DNA of 64,000 nt from Paenibacillus naphthalenovorans (GTDB taxonomy: Bacteria > Bacillota > Bacilli > Paenibacillales > NBRC-103111): the NCBI RefSeq assembly GCF_900099895.1, contig NZ_FNDY01000010.1:84454-148453 (forward strand), in the 5' to 3' direction. Both the position numbers and the translations under genes were made by a program. Shown here piece after piece: positions 46,563-54,150 of the stretch. The notes below the pieces were generated by a model that searched no databases, had not been told where the DNA came from, and saw nothing but the letters and a program-made list of their open reading frames with translations. How positions within the stretch are numbered: the first letter of the stretch is position 1; each line of letters begins with the position of its first letter.

Positions 46563-46994
46563 ATGAGCAACGCGAACAGGCGGCATTTTTTTCGTTTACC
46601 GTTTCAGCATCCGCTGTGCGCCGAATTAAAAATGATAGATTACAAGGACCTCATGCCTGAATACAGAATCGTCAAAGCCGCGCTGCTGGACCTGAGCGCA
46701 GGCGGGGCCCGCTTCAGCACCGCAACTCCGCTGCCGGATGACGACAACCTTCTCGTCGAGCTGAAATTTACCGTCATGCACAAAGAATTCAAACCGGTCG
46801 GCACCATCGTTCGCAGCATGAGATCGGAAGAAGAGCATGATGAATACAGCATTCAATTCTCATGGAATGAAGCGGATATCGCTGCCCTGACCGGCGTACT
46901 GAACCAAATGGCCGTCAAGCTGCGAAACAAAACGGTTCTCCCCGGATGCAGCTTTTGTACGGAAGAGGAGCTTCTCGAATTTAAGCGCTTATGA
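46563..46994 (+). CDS. PilZ-domain protein (predicted c-di-GMP receptor)
   Basis: 143-residue single PilZ domain. The c-di-GMP switch motifs are both visible: RRHFFR near residue 6 (RxxxR) and DLSAGGARF around residue 44 (D/N-x-S-x-x-G). The core continues LVELKFTVMHKEFKPVGTIV, and an extra C-terminal helix contains two cysteines (GCSFC). It lies about 600 bases downstream of the GGDEF-kinase, though with yfhH between on the other strand. Ends overlap the convergent gene by six bases. Confidence 0.87.
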   Translation: MSNANRRHFFRLPFQHPLCAELKMIDYKDLMPEYRIVKAALLDLSAGGARFSTATPLPDDDNLLVELKFTVMHKEFKPVGTIVRSMRSEEEHDEYSIQFSWNEADIAALTGVLNQMAVKLRNKTVLPGCSFCTEEELLEFKRL

Positions 46995-47930
46995 ACGGGG
47001 ATGGCCTGACATTCCGGCAACGATATACGTTTTTCCGGTTTCCGTATGCCATACCCAGCTTCGAAACAGCAGCTGCTCGGGACGCATCCGGTCATAAAGG
47101 TCCTTCAATCCGATAACGGCTGTTTCCATCCCGTATTTTCCAAACGCCTCGAACAGGAACCTTGCCCGCTCCCGATCCCCCCGAGGCTGGCTTAACTCCT
47201 CGGCAATCCACTTCTTGTCCTCATCCAGCAAAATCATATCTGTCCACACCGCCACTCTTCCATCCGGTTTCACCAGGGAGAGAAGCAGCCGGTTATAATC
47301 GGATATCAAGCTGTTGCGCAAGTAACCGAGCGCCTCAATGATTTGACGAATGTCCTGCTCCGCGTAGCGTTCCAAATGGCTGTAAAGCTGTGTTAGCGCG
47401 TCTATATAAAACAACTGGGTATGAACGCCGGAGGATACGACAAGTGAGAAGGTGTTATTTAAATGAGGCAGTGCCTCGTAACGCCGTACCTCGAATACAC
47501 AATCCCGAAGGTAGTCCGCAATTTCCGTACCGGAATCCCCATTCATGAGCATTTCCTCAAATTTTTCGTAAAACGAGATGTGATCCAAGCAAGTATAATC
47601 GACTCTGGTGAGCGATTTCAGACGGCTTAGCGCAAGCCCTCCCGTCTCTTTGAGCCATTCTTCCAGCATATTGTCTTCCGTATCCAGCACAGTCACCTGC
47701 TGAAAATGAACGGCCAGACCCGGGAGATCCACATCGCCGTGATTACCCGCTCCAAGCACTGCCGCCTTCTCCGGCTTCGCAAGCAGCTGAACGGACTCAC
47801 GGATTAATCTCCGCACATGATAACGGTGAGTTCCCCACTCTTGCTCGCCCCAATCCAATGTTCCAATGCCCGCTCCCTGCTCTTGCGGAACCCCGAAAGG
47901 CAGCTGCATCATCCCAGGTACATTTCTCAT
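46989..47930 (-). CDS. Hypothetical protein with methyltransferase-like Rossmann motif
   Basis: 313-residue protein. The segment KAAVLGAGNHGDVDLPGLA followed by FQQVTVLDTEDNMLEEWL resembles the SAM-binding loop and acidic residue at the end of strand 2 in class I methyltransferases; later NTFSLVVSSGVHTQLFY would be strand 4. Substrate unknown and catalytic residues not identifiable, so the enzyme call is an inference. ATG at 47930 with GAGGG five bases upstream; the long N-terminal extension in the same frame is Cys/Arg-rich and not protein-like. Confidence 0.68.
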   Translation of the reverse strand: MRNVPGMMQLPFGVPQEQGAGIGTLDWGEQEWGTHRYHVRRLIRESVQLLAKPEKAAVLGAGNHGDVDLPGLAVHFQQVTVLDTEDNMLEEWLKETGGLALSRLKSLTRVDYTCLDHISFYEKFEEMLMNGDSGTEIADYLRDCVFEVRRYEALPHLNNTFSLVVSSGVHTQLFYIDALTQLYSHLERYAEQDIRQIIEALGYLRNSLISDYNRLLLSLVKPDGRVAVWTDMILLDEDKKWIAEELSQPRGDRERARFLFEAFGKYGMETAVIGLKDLYDRMRPEQLLFRSWVWHTETGKTYIVAGMSGHPRS

Positions 47931-48109
47931 GAAATCCCTCTTTCTAAAAGCTTGTCTTCTGTTGTCATTATAGCATAAGCCTTGTCGGAAACACATGGTA
48001 TTCCGGCAAAAGAACACGACCCATCTGCCGATTTACAATGAAGACGTTTTCTTGCTAATATGATAAAACAGCGAGAAAAAAACGATTCCTCCAGAACGGG
48101 GTGAGCGAG

Positions 48110-48748
48110 ATGTTTACTGAATTCGAAAAAGAAGCTTTATACAAGATTATCTATACCCGAAGGGATATTCGCACATTTCTTTCCGATCCGGTACCCGATG
48201 AAATCATCATGAGGCTACTGGATGCAGCACATCATGGTCCTTCGGTAGGATTCATGCAGCCTTGGAATTTTATTGTGGTAACCTCCAAAGAGGTTAAAGA
48301 GCGGTTGGCTTGGGCGGCGGATAAAGAAAGACGCGCATTAGCCATCCATTACGAGGAGAATCGGCAGGACCACTTTCTGAGTCTCAAAATCGAAGGAATC
48401 AAGGAGGCTCCTGTCACGATCTGCATTACGTGCGATCCCACACGCGGCGGATCACACGTATTGGGACGCAATTCGATTCCCGAAACCGATATCATGTCTA
48501 CAGCCTGTGCTATTCAAAATATGTGGCTGGCCGCTTGTGCCGAAGGTTTGGCCATGGGGTGGGTCAGCTTTTATAAAAAGAATGATGTCCGCGACATCCT
48601 GAACATTCCGCCTCATATCGATCCGATCGCATTGATTTCGATTGGATATACCGATCAATATCCGTCCATGCCTATTTTGGAATCCGCAAACTGGGAAAAA
48701 CGAAAATCCCTCAAGGACCTCATTTATCATGAAACTTGGGGAAAATAG
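48110..48748 (+). CDS. bluB: 5,6-dimethylbenzimidazole synthase BluB
   Basis: 212-residue flavin enzyme of the nitroreductase fold that cannibalises FMN to make the lower ligand of vitamin B12. BluB features: YTRRDIRTFLSDPVPDEII, AAHHGPSVGFMQPWNFIVV, ALAIHYEENRQDHFLSLKIEGI, and MGWVSFYKKNDVRDIL. A GTG nine bases earlier is an alternative start. No other cobalamin genes are near and no B12 riboswitch is visible in the leader, so it may serve lower-ligand supply only. Confidence 0.9.
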   Translation: MFTEFEKEALYKIIYTRRDIRTFLSDPVPDEIIMRLLDAAHHGPSVGFMQPWNFIVVTSKEVKERLAWAADKERRALAIHYEENRQDHFLSLKIEGIKEAPVTICITCDPTRGGSHVLGRNSIPETDIMSTACAIQNMWLAACAEGLAMGWVSFYKKNDVRDILNIPPHIDPIALISIGYTDQYPSMPILESANWEKRKSLKDLIYHETWGK

Positions 48749-48860
48749 ACCAGCACCTATACTTGTTTCCCAAAAAAAAACATAAAATCAAGGCGAACGA
48801 ACAATCGATATCCCCCTATGTTACGTATACTGTTTGCAAACAGATAAGGAGGGATATCAA

Positions 48861-49121
48861 TTGACTCATCCAGGTAAATGCTGCCCGCCAGCAGATCCCA
48901 TTGTCCAAAGACCCACTCAAATCTTTAGAGATTTTTACCATCCGCAGCTTGTTCAGGTCATTCATCCTATTGAAGTGATCAATCGTCATCACTGTGTCCC
49001 CGTCTTTAAACATGTTCACACTTATATTGAAAGAAATGTGGGACCAATATCATCTCACGTTCCTTGCGGACCTTATGGAGCAGGGGCAGCCATCGCCAAC
49101 GCAAAGAGACGCAAAAGATAA
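48861..49121 (+). CDS. cotD: CotD-like inner spore coat protein
   Basis: 86-residue His/Pro/Cys-rich protein. The block THPGKCCPPADPIVQRPTQI, then RDFYHPQLVQVIHPIEVINRHH and VPVFKHVHTYIERNVG are typical of CotD-like spore coat proteins; CotD is part of the inner coat, made under sigma-K in B. subtilis. I use the TTG at 48861 with AAGGAGGG eight bases upstream; the frame extends further but the SD then sits inside it. A stable terminator follows and a cwlJ-like gene converges. Confidence 0.87.
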   Translation: MTHPGKCCPPADPIVQRPTQIFRDFYHPQLVQVIHPIEVINRHHCVPVFKHVHTYIERNVGPISSHVPCGPYGAGAAIANAKRRKR

Positions 49122-49140
49122 CTCTGCCAATTTGATTATT

Positions 49141-49168
49141 GCTCTCCAGCAATAAGTTGCTGGAGAGC
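49141..49168. terminator. Terminator between cotD and cwlJ
   Basis: GCTCTCCAGCAA and TTGCTGGAGAGC pair perfectly around TAAG. The T tract is short (TTTG), so efficiency is uncertain. It could serve both converging genes. Confidence 0.7.
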
Positions 49169-49227
49169 TTTGTCCCCCATAAAAAGAAGCACGCCGGCTC
49201 CAAATCCACATAAGCTTATCGATCGAT

Positions 49228-49656
49228 TTAATACGTATTGTATACATTTTCACATTCTTCTGCTGTCGGTTCATAGAAGCAATGATTCTTGTAGCGTCCT
49301 GCAAAAGGCTGATTATACCATGTCGGAGGACAGTCTCCGGGCGGTCTGAAATACCACAAGCTGAACTTTGCCGGCCAATGCCGTTCCCCGTTCACCGATC
49401 TTCGGGCCAAACGTTTTTCCCGCTCCCTGGCATTTTGATAAAAATACCCGTGAAGTACGGCTTCAAAAGCGTGAGGTTGATATATCATTTGCGGAATGGT
49501 GCGGATCCCGATAAAATCGGAACAATTCGCGCGGATGCGGTTAATCCCTACGTTGCCGACCAGCAGCATGCCCTGCTCGCCCTCCCCTTCCGCTTCGGCA
49601 CGAAGTAATCTTGCAAGGAGCGCAATATCTTGATCCCTAGCTTTAACAACAGCCAT
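49228..49656 (-). CDS. cwlJ: Spore cortex-lytic hydrolase CwlJ
   Basis: 142-residue Hydrolase_2-family protein, the same length as B. subtilis CwlJ, which degrades cortex peptidoglycan when calcium-dipicolinate is released at germination. Closely matching blocks: LLRAEAEGEGEQGMLLVGNVG, NCSDFIGIRTIPQMIYQPHAFEAV, NGERHWPAKFSLWYFRPPGDC, and the end CFYEPTAEECENVYNTY. No signal peptide, as expected for CwlJ, which is placed in the coat from the mother cell. ATG at 49656 with GAGG eight bases upstream. gerQ, its usual partner, is not visible here. Confidence 0.95.
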   Translation of the reverse strand: MAVVKARDQDIALLARLLRAEAEGEGEQGMLLVGNVGINRIRANCSDFIGIRTIPQMIYQPHAFEAVLHGYFYQNAREREKRLARRSVNGERHWPAKFSLWYFRPPGDCPPTWYNQPFAGRYKNHCFYEPTAEECENVYNTY

Positions 49657-49733
49657 CAGGTTCACCTCTTCACTGTTTATAACCTTAGAATATTGTAAAA
49701 GGAACTGATAGGTGACTGTCTTTGATCAGTTTA

Positions 49734-49815
49734 TTGACCTGTATGGTTATTCGTGGTAATTTTAACATGACCGTAAACGCGGTAAAGCCCCTTGAGGTAG
49801 TACCTGAGGGGCTTT
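49734..49815 (+). promoter_or_regulatory. Promoter followed at once by a terminator-like hairpin, upstream of the nuclease gene
   Basis: TTGACC (49734-49739), 17-base spacer and TAATTT (49757-49762) form a promoter. From 49784 to 49815 AAAGCCCCT...AGGGGCTTT forms a long stem with inner AGGTA/TACCT, followed by a T-rich run (TTTCGTTTTTTG) just before the gene's SD. This could be an attenuator or the end of a very short RNA. Confidence 0.5.
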
Positions 49816-49852
49816 GCCTATTTCGTTTTTTGTTTTTAAGGAGGAGCTTGAA

Positions 49853-50557
49853 TTGAAAAAATGGTCCGGAATTTCAGCCATGGTATTAGCAGCTGCGATT
49901 ATAATTTCAGGGTGCGGCAATTTACAAGCCGCCTCAACTCCCGCCTCGCCAGCAGAGAACAAGATATTCTTCACCGCCAAAGTGACCGGGGTCGTCGACG
50001 GCGATACGATCAAAGTTGAATTGGAGGGTAAAGAAGAAACGGTCCGAATGATTCTGGTAGATACGCCCGAAACCGTCCATCCGAACAAGCCAGTGCAGCC
50101 GTTCGGGCCCGAAGCCTCCGCACTCGCCAAAAAAACGCTGGAAGGCAAGGAGGTCAAGCTGGAACGCGATGTTTCCCAGCGGGACCGGTACGGACGCATT
50201 CTGGCCTACGTATATGTAGACGATCAAATGTTCAATGAGGTGCTCCTTGAAAAAGGATTAGCCAGAGTCTCGGTTTTTCCTCCGGATGTCAAATATGTGG
50301 ACCGCTTCAGGGAAATCCAGAAGAAAGCCCAGAAGGCCAGGCTCGGGATCTGGAGCATCGAAGACTATGCCTCGGATCATGGGTACGATGACAACAAGGC
50401 ACAGATCTCGTCCGAGCCCCAGCCATCCCGGAATGAGGAGGTCTACTACGGCAAATGCGCTGAAGTCCAGGCTGCGGGCAAAGCTCCTCTTCACCGCGGA
50501 GACCCCGGCTACCGCAGCGGTTTGGACAGGGATGGCGACGGTATAGCGTGTGAATGA
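49853..50557 (+). CDS. Lipoprotein thermonuclease (SNase) with Excalibur domain
   Basis: 234 residues: lipoprotein signal with lipobox ISGCG (Cys about 20); staphylococcal-nuclease domain (about 41-165) with VVDGDTIKVELEG, MILVDTPETVHPNKPVQPFGPEA (metal Asp), RDRYGRILAYVYVDD (catalytic Arg/Glu region); and a C-terminal Excalibur calcium-binding motif (YYGKCAEVQAAGKAPLHRGD, then LDRDGDGIACE). Predicted extracellular, membrane-tethered Ca-dependent nuclease. TTG start with GGAGG eight bases upstream. Confidence 0.92.
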   Translation: MKKWSGISAMVLAAAIIISGCGNLQAASTPASPAENKIFFTAKVTGVVDGDTIKVELEGKEETVRMILVDTPETVHPNKPVQPFGPEASALAKKTLEGKEVKLERDVSQRDRYGRILAYVYVDDQMFNEVLLEKGLARVSVFPPDVKYVDRFREIQKKAQKARLGIWSIEDYASDHGYDDNKAQISSEPQPSRNEEVYYGKCAEVQAAGKAPLHRGDPGYRSGLDRDGDGIACE

Positions 50558-50576
50558 ATTTTCCCTTCATACAAAA

Positions 50577-50618
50577 AATTCCCCGCATCGTCGATGGCTG
50601 CGAAGCGGGGATTCAAAA
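50577..50618 (+). terminator. Intrinsic terminator after the nuclease gene
   Basis: AATTCCCCGC and GCGGGGATT pair around a loop of about 18 bases with smaller internal pairing; A-rich on one side and ATTCAAAAAA on the other. Confidence 0.6.
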
Positions 50619-50699
50619 AATGTATATAAAAAGATGGGGTACGTTATTCATTATGGCCGGTGATCATGAAAGTAATCTTTAAAACAGATGAAAAGAACA

Positions 50700-51563
50700 T
50701 TAAAATTTTAATTCAACCAAGGAAGGCTTCCTTAAAAAACCGTGGCGAGTCCAATGGTAAAATTTTACTTTGGCCTTGATCAAAGGTTGAATATATACAA
50801 ATTGATTGTCCTCACCTGTAATCAGCTGTTGAGTGACATCATAAAACTCCTTCTTCTGCAGCGGGGATATATCGGATTCAATCATCCCGACCGGCCGCTT
50901 CCGCCCATGATCTTCCACCTCTGCCAACCAGCCAATGCCCTCTTTTCGATACCCTGTAATCCACACATCCTCGTACTTGTAATTCATGATCTTTAACCAG
51001 TCATGAGAGCGCCTGGAAACGTACGGACTGTCTTTTTTCTTGGCAACCATCCCCTGCATGGATTGTTCAACCAACAGATTGTAAAGCTCCTCGCCTCTTT
51101 CATTTACTTGAAGTATGATGTGAAAACGCTCATTTGTCACCATAACGGATTCAAGGATAGACCTTCTTTTCATTAATGAAAGATTGCGCAAGTCGCGGCC
51201 TTTATGTTGAAGGATATCCCAGACCACATAATGCACCGGACGCTGCTTGGCAAAAAAGTGGATTTTCTCCCGCTTTGTTAACTGCAAACGTTCCATGACA
51301 AGCTCGAAATCCGAAGCTCCCGTATCCGGATCAATACAGCAGACCTCGCCATCAAGAATAACGTCACCTTCCACAGGAACATCATGAAGTTCGGGATACT
51401 GGCGTGTACATTCCGTCTGCTCTCTTGTAAACAGCCGTGTTTCATCACCCTTCTTGATCAAGATTAGCCGGTGCCCATCCATTTTCGGTTCGAATATAAA
51501 AGCCGGGTCTGAGAAAGGATTGTCTTGAGACTCAAGGAGCATAGGACTAATCAGCATATGCAT
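50700..51563 (-). CDS. ATP-dependent DNA ligase (short, LigD-ligase-domain type)
   Basis: 287-residue ligase with nucleotidyltransferase and OB-fold domains only. Motif I FEPKMDGHRLIL holds the AMP-accepting lysine; motif III LDGEVCCID; motif IV QGMVAKKKDSPY; motif V DWLKIMNYK. It lacks the polymerase and nuclease domains of full LigD, and no Ku gene is near. Likely a DNA-repair ligase (NHEJ-like or spore DNA repair). I start at the ATG at 51563 (MHMLISPML); another ATG is two codons on. The frame is open upstream to 51707 but that part overlaps a terminator-like hairpin. Confidence 0.88.
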   Translation of the reverse strand: MHMLISPMLLESQDNPFSDPAFIFEPKMDGHRLILIKKGDETRLFTREQTECTRQYPELHDVPVEGDVILDGEVCCIDPDTGASDFELVMERLQLTKREKIHFFAKQRPVHYVVWDILQHKGRDLRNLSLMKRRSILESVMVTNERFHIILQVNERGEELYNLLVEQSMQGMVAKKKDSPYVSRRSHDWLKIMNYKYEDVWITGYRKEGIGWLAEVEDHGRKRPVGMIESDISPLQKKEFYDVTQQLITGEDNQFVYIQPLIKAKVKFYHWTRHGFLRKPSLVELKF

Positions 51564-51930
51564 CACCCGAATCCATTTTATCATGGAAAATTCATTGAAT
51601 AAGCAGGAAAAAGAAGGAGACCTTAAGGCAGCACAAAATAGAAAAAGGACCCCTTTCGGAGTCCTTTTCAACGGTGAGTGTTTGGTATTTGCCTTGAATC
51701 TTTCCATTAGCTCGGGTTTTACACCTCATTCACATCTTGCAGTACGTGTACTACAGTAACGTGTCTTTGGCACACACCTCCGCTTCTATCTCGATTCAAC
51801 AACAACTTCCACGGTATTGCTCGTTAGATCGCCCAACGGAACCACACCTCTCTTGTCACCGTTAATAGTATGATGTCCAAACCGAAAATCTTTATGCGCA
51901 TTTTTTTTGCCGCCGCGGCCCCGCCATATT
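51564..51930. other. 367-bp leader/intergenic region before the ligase gene
   Basis: It contains an AAAAGGAC/GTCCTTTT hairpin (51643-51668) of terminator shape. The 51720-51930 stretch has several SD-like AGGTG sequences, each followed by a short reverse-strand frame of 15-25 codons. One open reverse-strand stretch without a start codon (ending near 51784) looks protein-like (RFGHHTINGDKRG, then LGDLTSNTVEVVVES), perhaps a gene remnant. No full gene can be supported. Confidence 0.45.
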
Positions 51931-52278
51931 TCATCGATTTAACGGCTCATATCCTAAATAAGCATCCAGCTTTTCTTTGATCAGCTTCATGCCTTCCTTC
52001 ACCGCTCTTTGTATAAGTAAATTGGTTTTATGCGCCTCATAATCCTCCTGCTCATACTGCACCCTGATCTCCGCATGTTCCCCCTTGACAATGCCTATAA
52101 TGACCGATACAACTTCCCCGCGCTCATCGGGTCTGCCTGGATTCTCATGCTCGCTGCGGCCTTCCTCGATCATGGAATCCCACGCCAAAACATCTATGCT
52201 GCATTTGTAATCATAATCCGGATGCTTAGAATAGGATTTGATGGTGTCGGCTAACTTCACCTTCATCCAGATCTTCAT
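51931..52278 (-). CDS. Conserved hypothetical protein
   Basis: 115-residue acidic soluble protein of unknown function. Beta-rich start (IWMKVKLADTIKSYSKHPDY), a central loop with GRPDERGEVVSVIIGIVKG, and a C-terminal helix (LLIQRAVKEGMKLIKEKLDAYLG). No cysteines apart from one and no catalytic motif. ATG at 52278 has AAGGGGGA five bases upstream. Lies just after the NlpC/P60 gene in the same direction (about 35 bases), possibly co-transcribed. Confidence 0.68.
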   Translation of the reverse strand: MKIWMKVKLADTIKSYSKHPDYDYKCSIDVLAWDSMIEEGRSEHENPGRPDERGEVVSVIIGIVKGEHAEIRVQYEQEDYEAHKTNLLIQRAVKEGMKLIKEKLDAYLGYEPLNR

Positions 52279-52313
52279 CTTGTCCCCCTTCAACCGTTCC
52301 CAAGCTAATCTAG

Positions 52314-53252
52314 TTAAACAACACGCTTGGCAAACAAAAAACGATTTCTCCAGTATGTATCAAATTCCGTTAACGTAACCCCCGGATCGCCGTAGGTATG
52401 AATGATTTGTCCGTTACCCGCATAGATTCCCACATGACCTACCGTTTGGTTGCTGGCAAACCGGCCAGGGGTATAAAAGAACAGGAGATCCCCGGGCTGC
52501 AGCTGATTTACGGATACGCTTTGACCAACCTCCGCCTGAGCACGTGAAGACCTGGGAAGCTTGATTCCGAAGTGGCCGTACACATACTGGACGAAGGAAG
52601 AGCAATCGAATGTATGTGTACTTTCGTAAGGTCCGGCAGCAAATTGATAGGGCGTTCCTACCAACCCTTCGGCAAAGCGGATCAAGTCATTTTTGTTCAC
52701 CGAGATTCCTGCTGCTCGTAGGGTTTCCGTTTCAGATTGCTCCAATGGGAATCTGTTTTGCCGGTCGGACAGCCGTCGATCATCGATCGGGGAGAAAATA
52801 ACCTGCGACCGTTCCCCGTTCCAGTTCACCGGGACTCCGAACAGCGCGGACAACGCCTGTGTAGTTAGATGCGGTTTATGATCAATATATTTGGGGGCCT
52901 GCGGCAGTTCGACGGGCATATCACCTGCCATGGCCCGGGTTTGGTTCATGTTGACGGAATAAGCCGCATCCGTGCCGCCCATGGCGAAACAACCGTTGGC
53001 GTAATGCAGATCATAATTCATCGATTTCGCCGTTTCCTCCAGCGGCACCCAGACCAGCCCGCCGCTTTCCCTGTATACCGGGACATTGGACAAGGTCGAT
53101 ACGTTGGCTACATACATGGTAGCCGTATGGCCGGTTGGCGCAGGCTCTTGAAGTCCGATATGCTCGGTTTGCCTGTTCGTACAACCTCCCGTAATAAATA
53201 TTGTCACAATAAAAAGTATGTAAACAACCTGTCGCGCTTTCTTGGATACCAT
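52314..53252 (-). CDS. Lipoprotein NlpC/P60 peptidase with stalk domain
   Basis: 312-residue exported cell-wall peptidase. Lipobox FITGGC (Cys about 24). Residues about 45-165 resemble a copper-amine-oxidase stalk region (VPVYRESGGLVWVPLEETAKSM; HLTTQALSALFGVPVNW). The C-terminal NlpC/P60 domain has the catalytic Cys in HTFDCSSFVQYVYGHFG, LQPGDLLFFYTPG and the His in TVGHVGIYAGNGQIIH. It likely cleaves gamma-D-glutamyl-diamino acid bonds in peptidoglycan. ATG at 53252 (SD AAGGCGG is weak) was chosen for the signal peptide; the frame is open further upstream. Confidence 0.88.
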   Translation of the reverse strand: MVSKKARQVVYILFIVTIFITGGCTNRQTEHIGLQEPAPTGHTATMYVANVSTLSNVPVYRESGGLVWVPLEETAKSMNYDLHYANGCFAMGGTDAAYSVNMNQTRAMAGDMPVELPQAPKYIDHKPHLTTQALSALFGVPVNWNGERSQVIFSPIDDRRLSDRQNRFPLEQSETETLRAAGISVNKNDLIRFAEGLVGTPYQFAAGPYESTHTFDCSSFVQYVYGHFGIKLPRSSRAQAEVGQSVSVNQLQPGDLLFFYTPGRFASNQTVGHVGIYAGNGQIIHTYGDPGVTLTEFDTYWRNRFLFAKRVV

Positions 53253-53458
53253 CGCCACAACCGCCTTTTTTTCAATGTTTTTCCGGTAAGTGTTTACCAA
53301 GGAAAATAATTTATGCATGAAAAATGACGGCATGAAACAGCAAAGGCCCGCAAGCTTAACTTGCCGGCTTCCATTGTACCACATTCCTTGCCAACCTGCT
53401 TAACCGGAGCTTGGCGGACAAGACCGCCCGTCTGGTATATTTTACAACCTACAAGCGG

Positions 53459-53501
53459 AAGAACCGCCTCCTCATGTTCCCAGGCAGGCGGTCCTTCTTT
53501 T
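53459..53501. terminator. Terminator-like hairpin
   Basis: AAGAACCGCCT and AGGCGGTCCTT pair with one mismatch around a loop of about 16 bases, immediately beyond the stop of the reverse-strand gene fragment at 53508. The T tract is weak in both directions. Confidence 0.45.
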
Positions 53502-53507
53502 CCATTC

Positions 53508-53709
53508 TTATTTGGCAAAATGTTCTTTCATGTGATCAATCCATTCTTTGGAGTCCGGAACTCTGGCGTATAATTTGGTATAAACCTGTTCCGACGCCTC
53601 AACGAGCTCTTTATGGAATTTTAGATTTGTCGGCGGAATACAGTGCAAGCGCTTCGCTAATCATAGACGCTTGATTGGATAAGTAAGCTTCAATGGCATG
53701 AGTGGCGCG
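53508..53709 (-). pseudogene. C-terminal fragment of an unidentified gene, frameshifted
   Basis: Two reverse-strand frames join into one protein-like tail: THAIEAYLSNQASMISEALA and LYSADKSK in one, then FHKELVEASEQVYTKLYARV and PDSKEWIDHMKEHFAK ending at TAA 53510-53508 in the other. The switch lies near 53600. There is no start codon or SD at the proximal end. I do not recognise the family. The sequence is amphipathic and helical, unlike random translation, so I read it as a decayed gene end. Confidence 0.5.
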
Positions 53710-53894
53710 TCAAGAACCGGAATGTCCTCAAAGGAGCGCAAAATCTTGCGAATGATAAAACGGACAAAGAGACAGATGGACATCCGGACCTCATTACGAA
53801 GACACACGATAACATCAGCAAAATAGATTTGGAGCAGGAAGGTGACGAACTCACCCTTTCTTTGTTACGGACAACCGGAGAAATTGAGATTTAA
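53667..53894 (+). pseudogene. C-terminal fragment of an unidentified gene, no start codon
   Basis: A 75-codon open stretch after an in-frame TAG with no ATG, GTG or TTG near its head. The translation is protein-like and hydrophilic: WRVKNRNVLKGAQNLANDKT, GHPDLITKTHDNISKIDLEQ, EGDELTLSLLRTTGEIEI. It ends just before a strong terminator, as a genuine gene end would. Its head overlaps the head of the reverse-strand fragment, so the two truncated genes face away from one breakpoint. Family unknown. Confidence 0.5.
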
Positions 53895-53897
53895 ATG

Positions 53898-53950
53898 AAA
53901 AAAGTTCAACCGCCTCAACGAAATGATGATTGAGCGGTTGAACTTTTTTT
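53898..53950. terminator. Strong bidirectional terminator
   Basis: AAAAAAGTTCAACCGC pairs with GCGGTTGAACTTTTTT around a 20-base loop. Confidence 0.85.
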
Positions 53951-54060
53951 ACCCTATTCGCCGAGTTATGATCAAAATTCGAAATTGATCTTTTATCCAT
54001 CGATTTGTCTCTGCCCTTAAAGCAGCTTAAATGTTTCTCATGCCTTTCTGCATAAGCTCC

Positions 54061-54150
54061 CTATTTTGTCATGGTGAGCTGTTTGATACATAATCCGATG
54101 ACACCAATAAACAAGATGATCCCTATAACATCCCAAATAAATAGTCCCAT
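54061..54150 (-). CDS. Very small membrane protein (29 aa)
   Basis: A 30-codon gene: MGLFIWDVIGIILFIGVIGL is one transmembrane helix with a short polar tail (CIKQLTMTK). GAAGGTGG lies about four bases before the ATG. It shares the MGLFI start and overall form with the 43-residue protein at 29743. Function unknown. Between here and 53950, and from 54151 to 54451, I see no other gene. Confidence 0.55.
   Translation of the reverse strand: MGLFIWDVIGIILFIGVIGLCIKQLTMTK

Noticed and set aside
48018..48100. Cobalamin riboswitch before bluB
   Set aside because: The leader is too short and no B12-box was seen.
51564..51707. N-terminal extension of the ATP-dependent ligase
   Set aside because: It would run through a terminator-shaped hairpin and is not protein-like; the ligase family starts near 51563.
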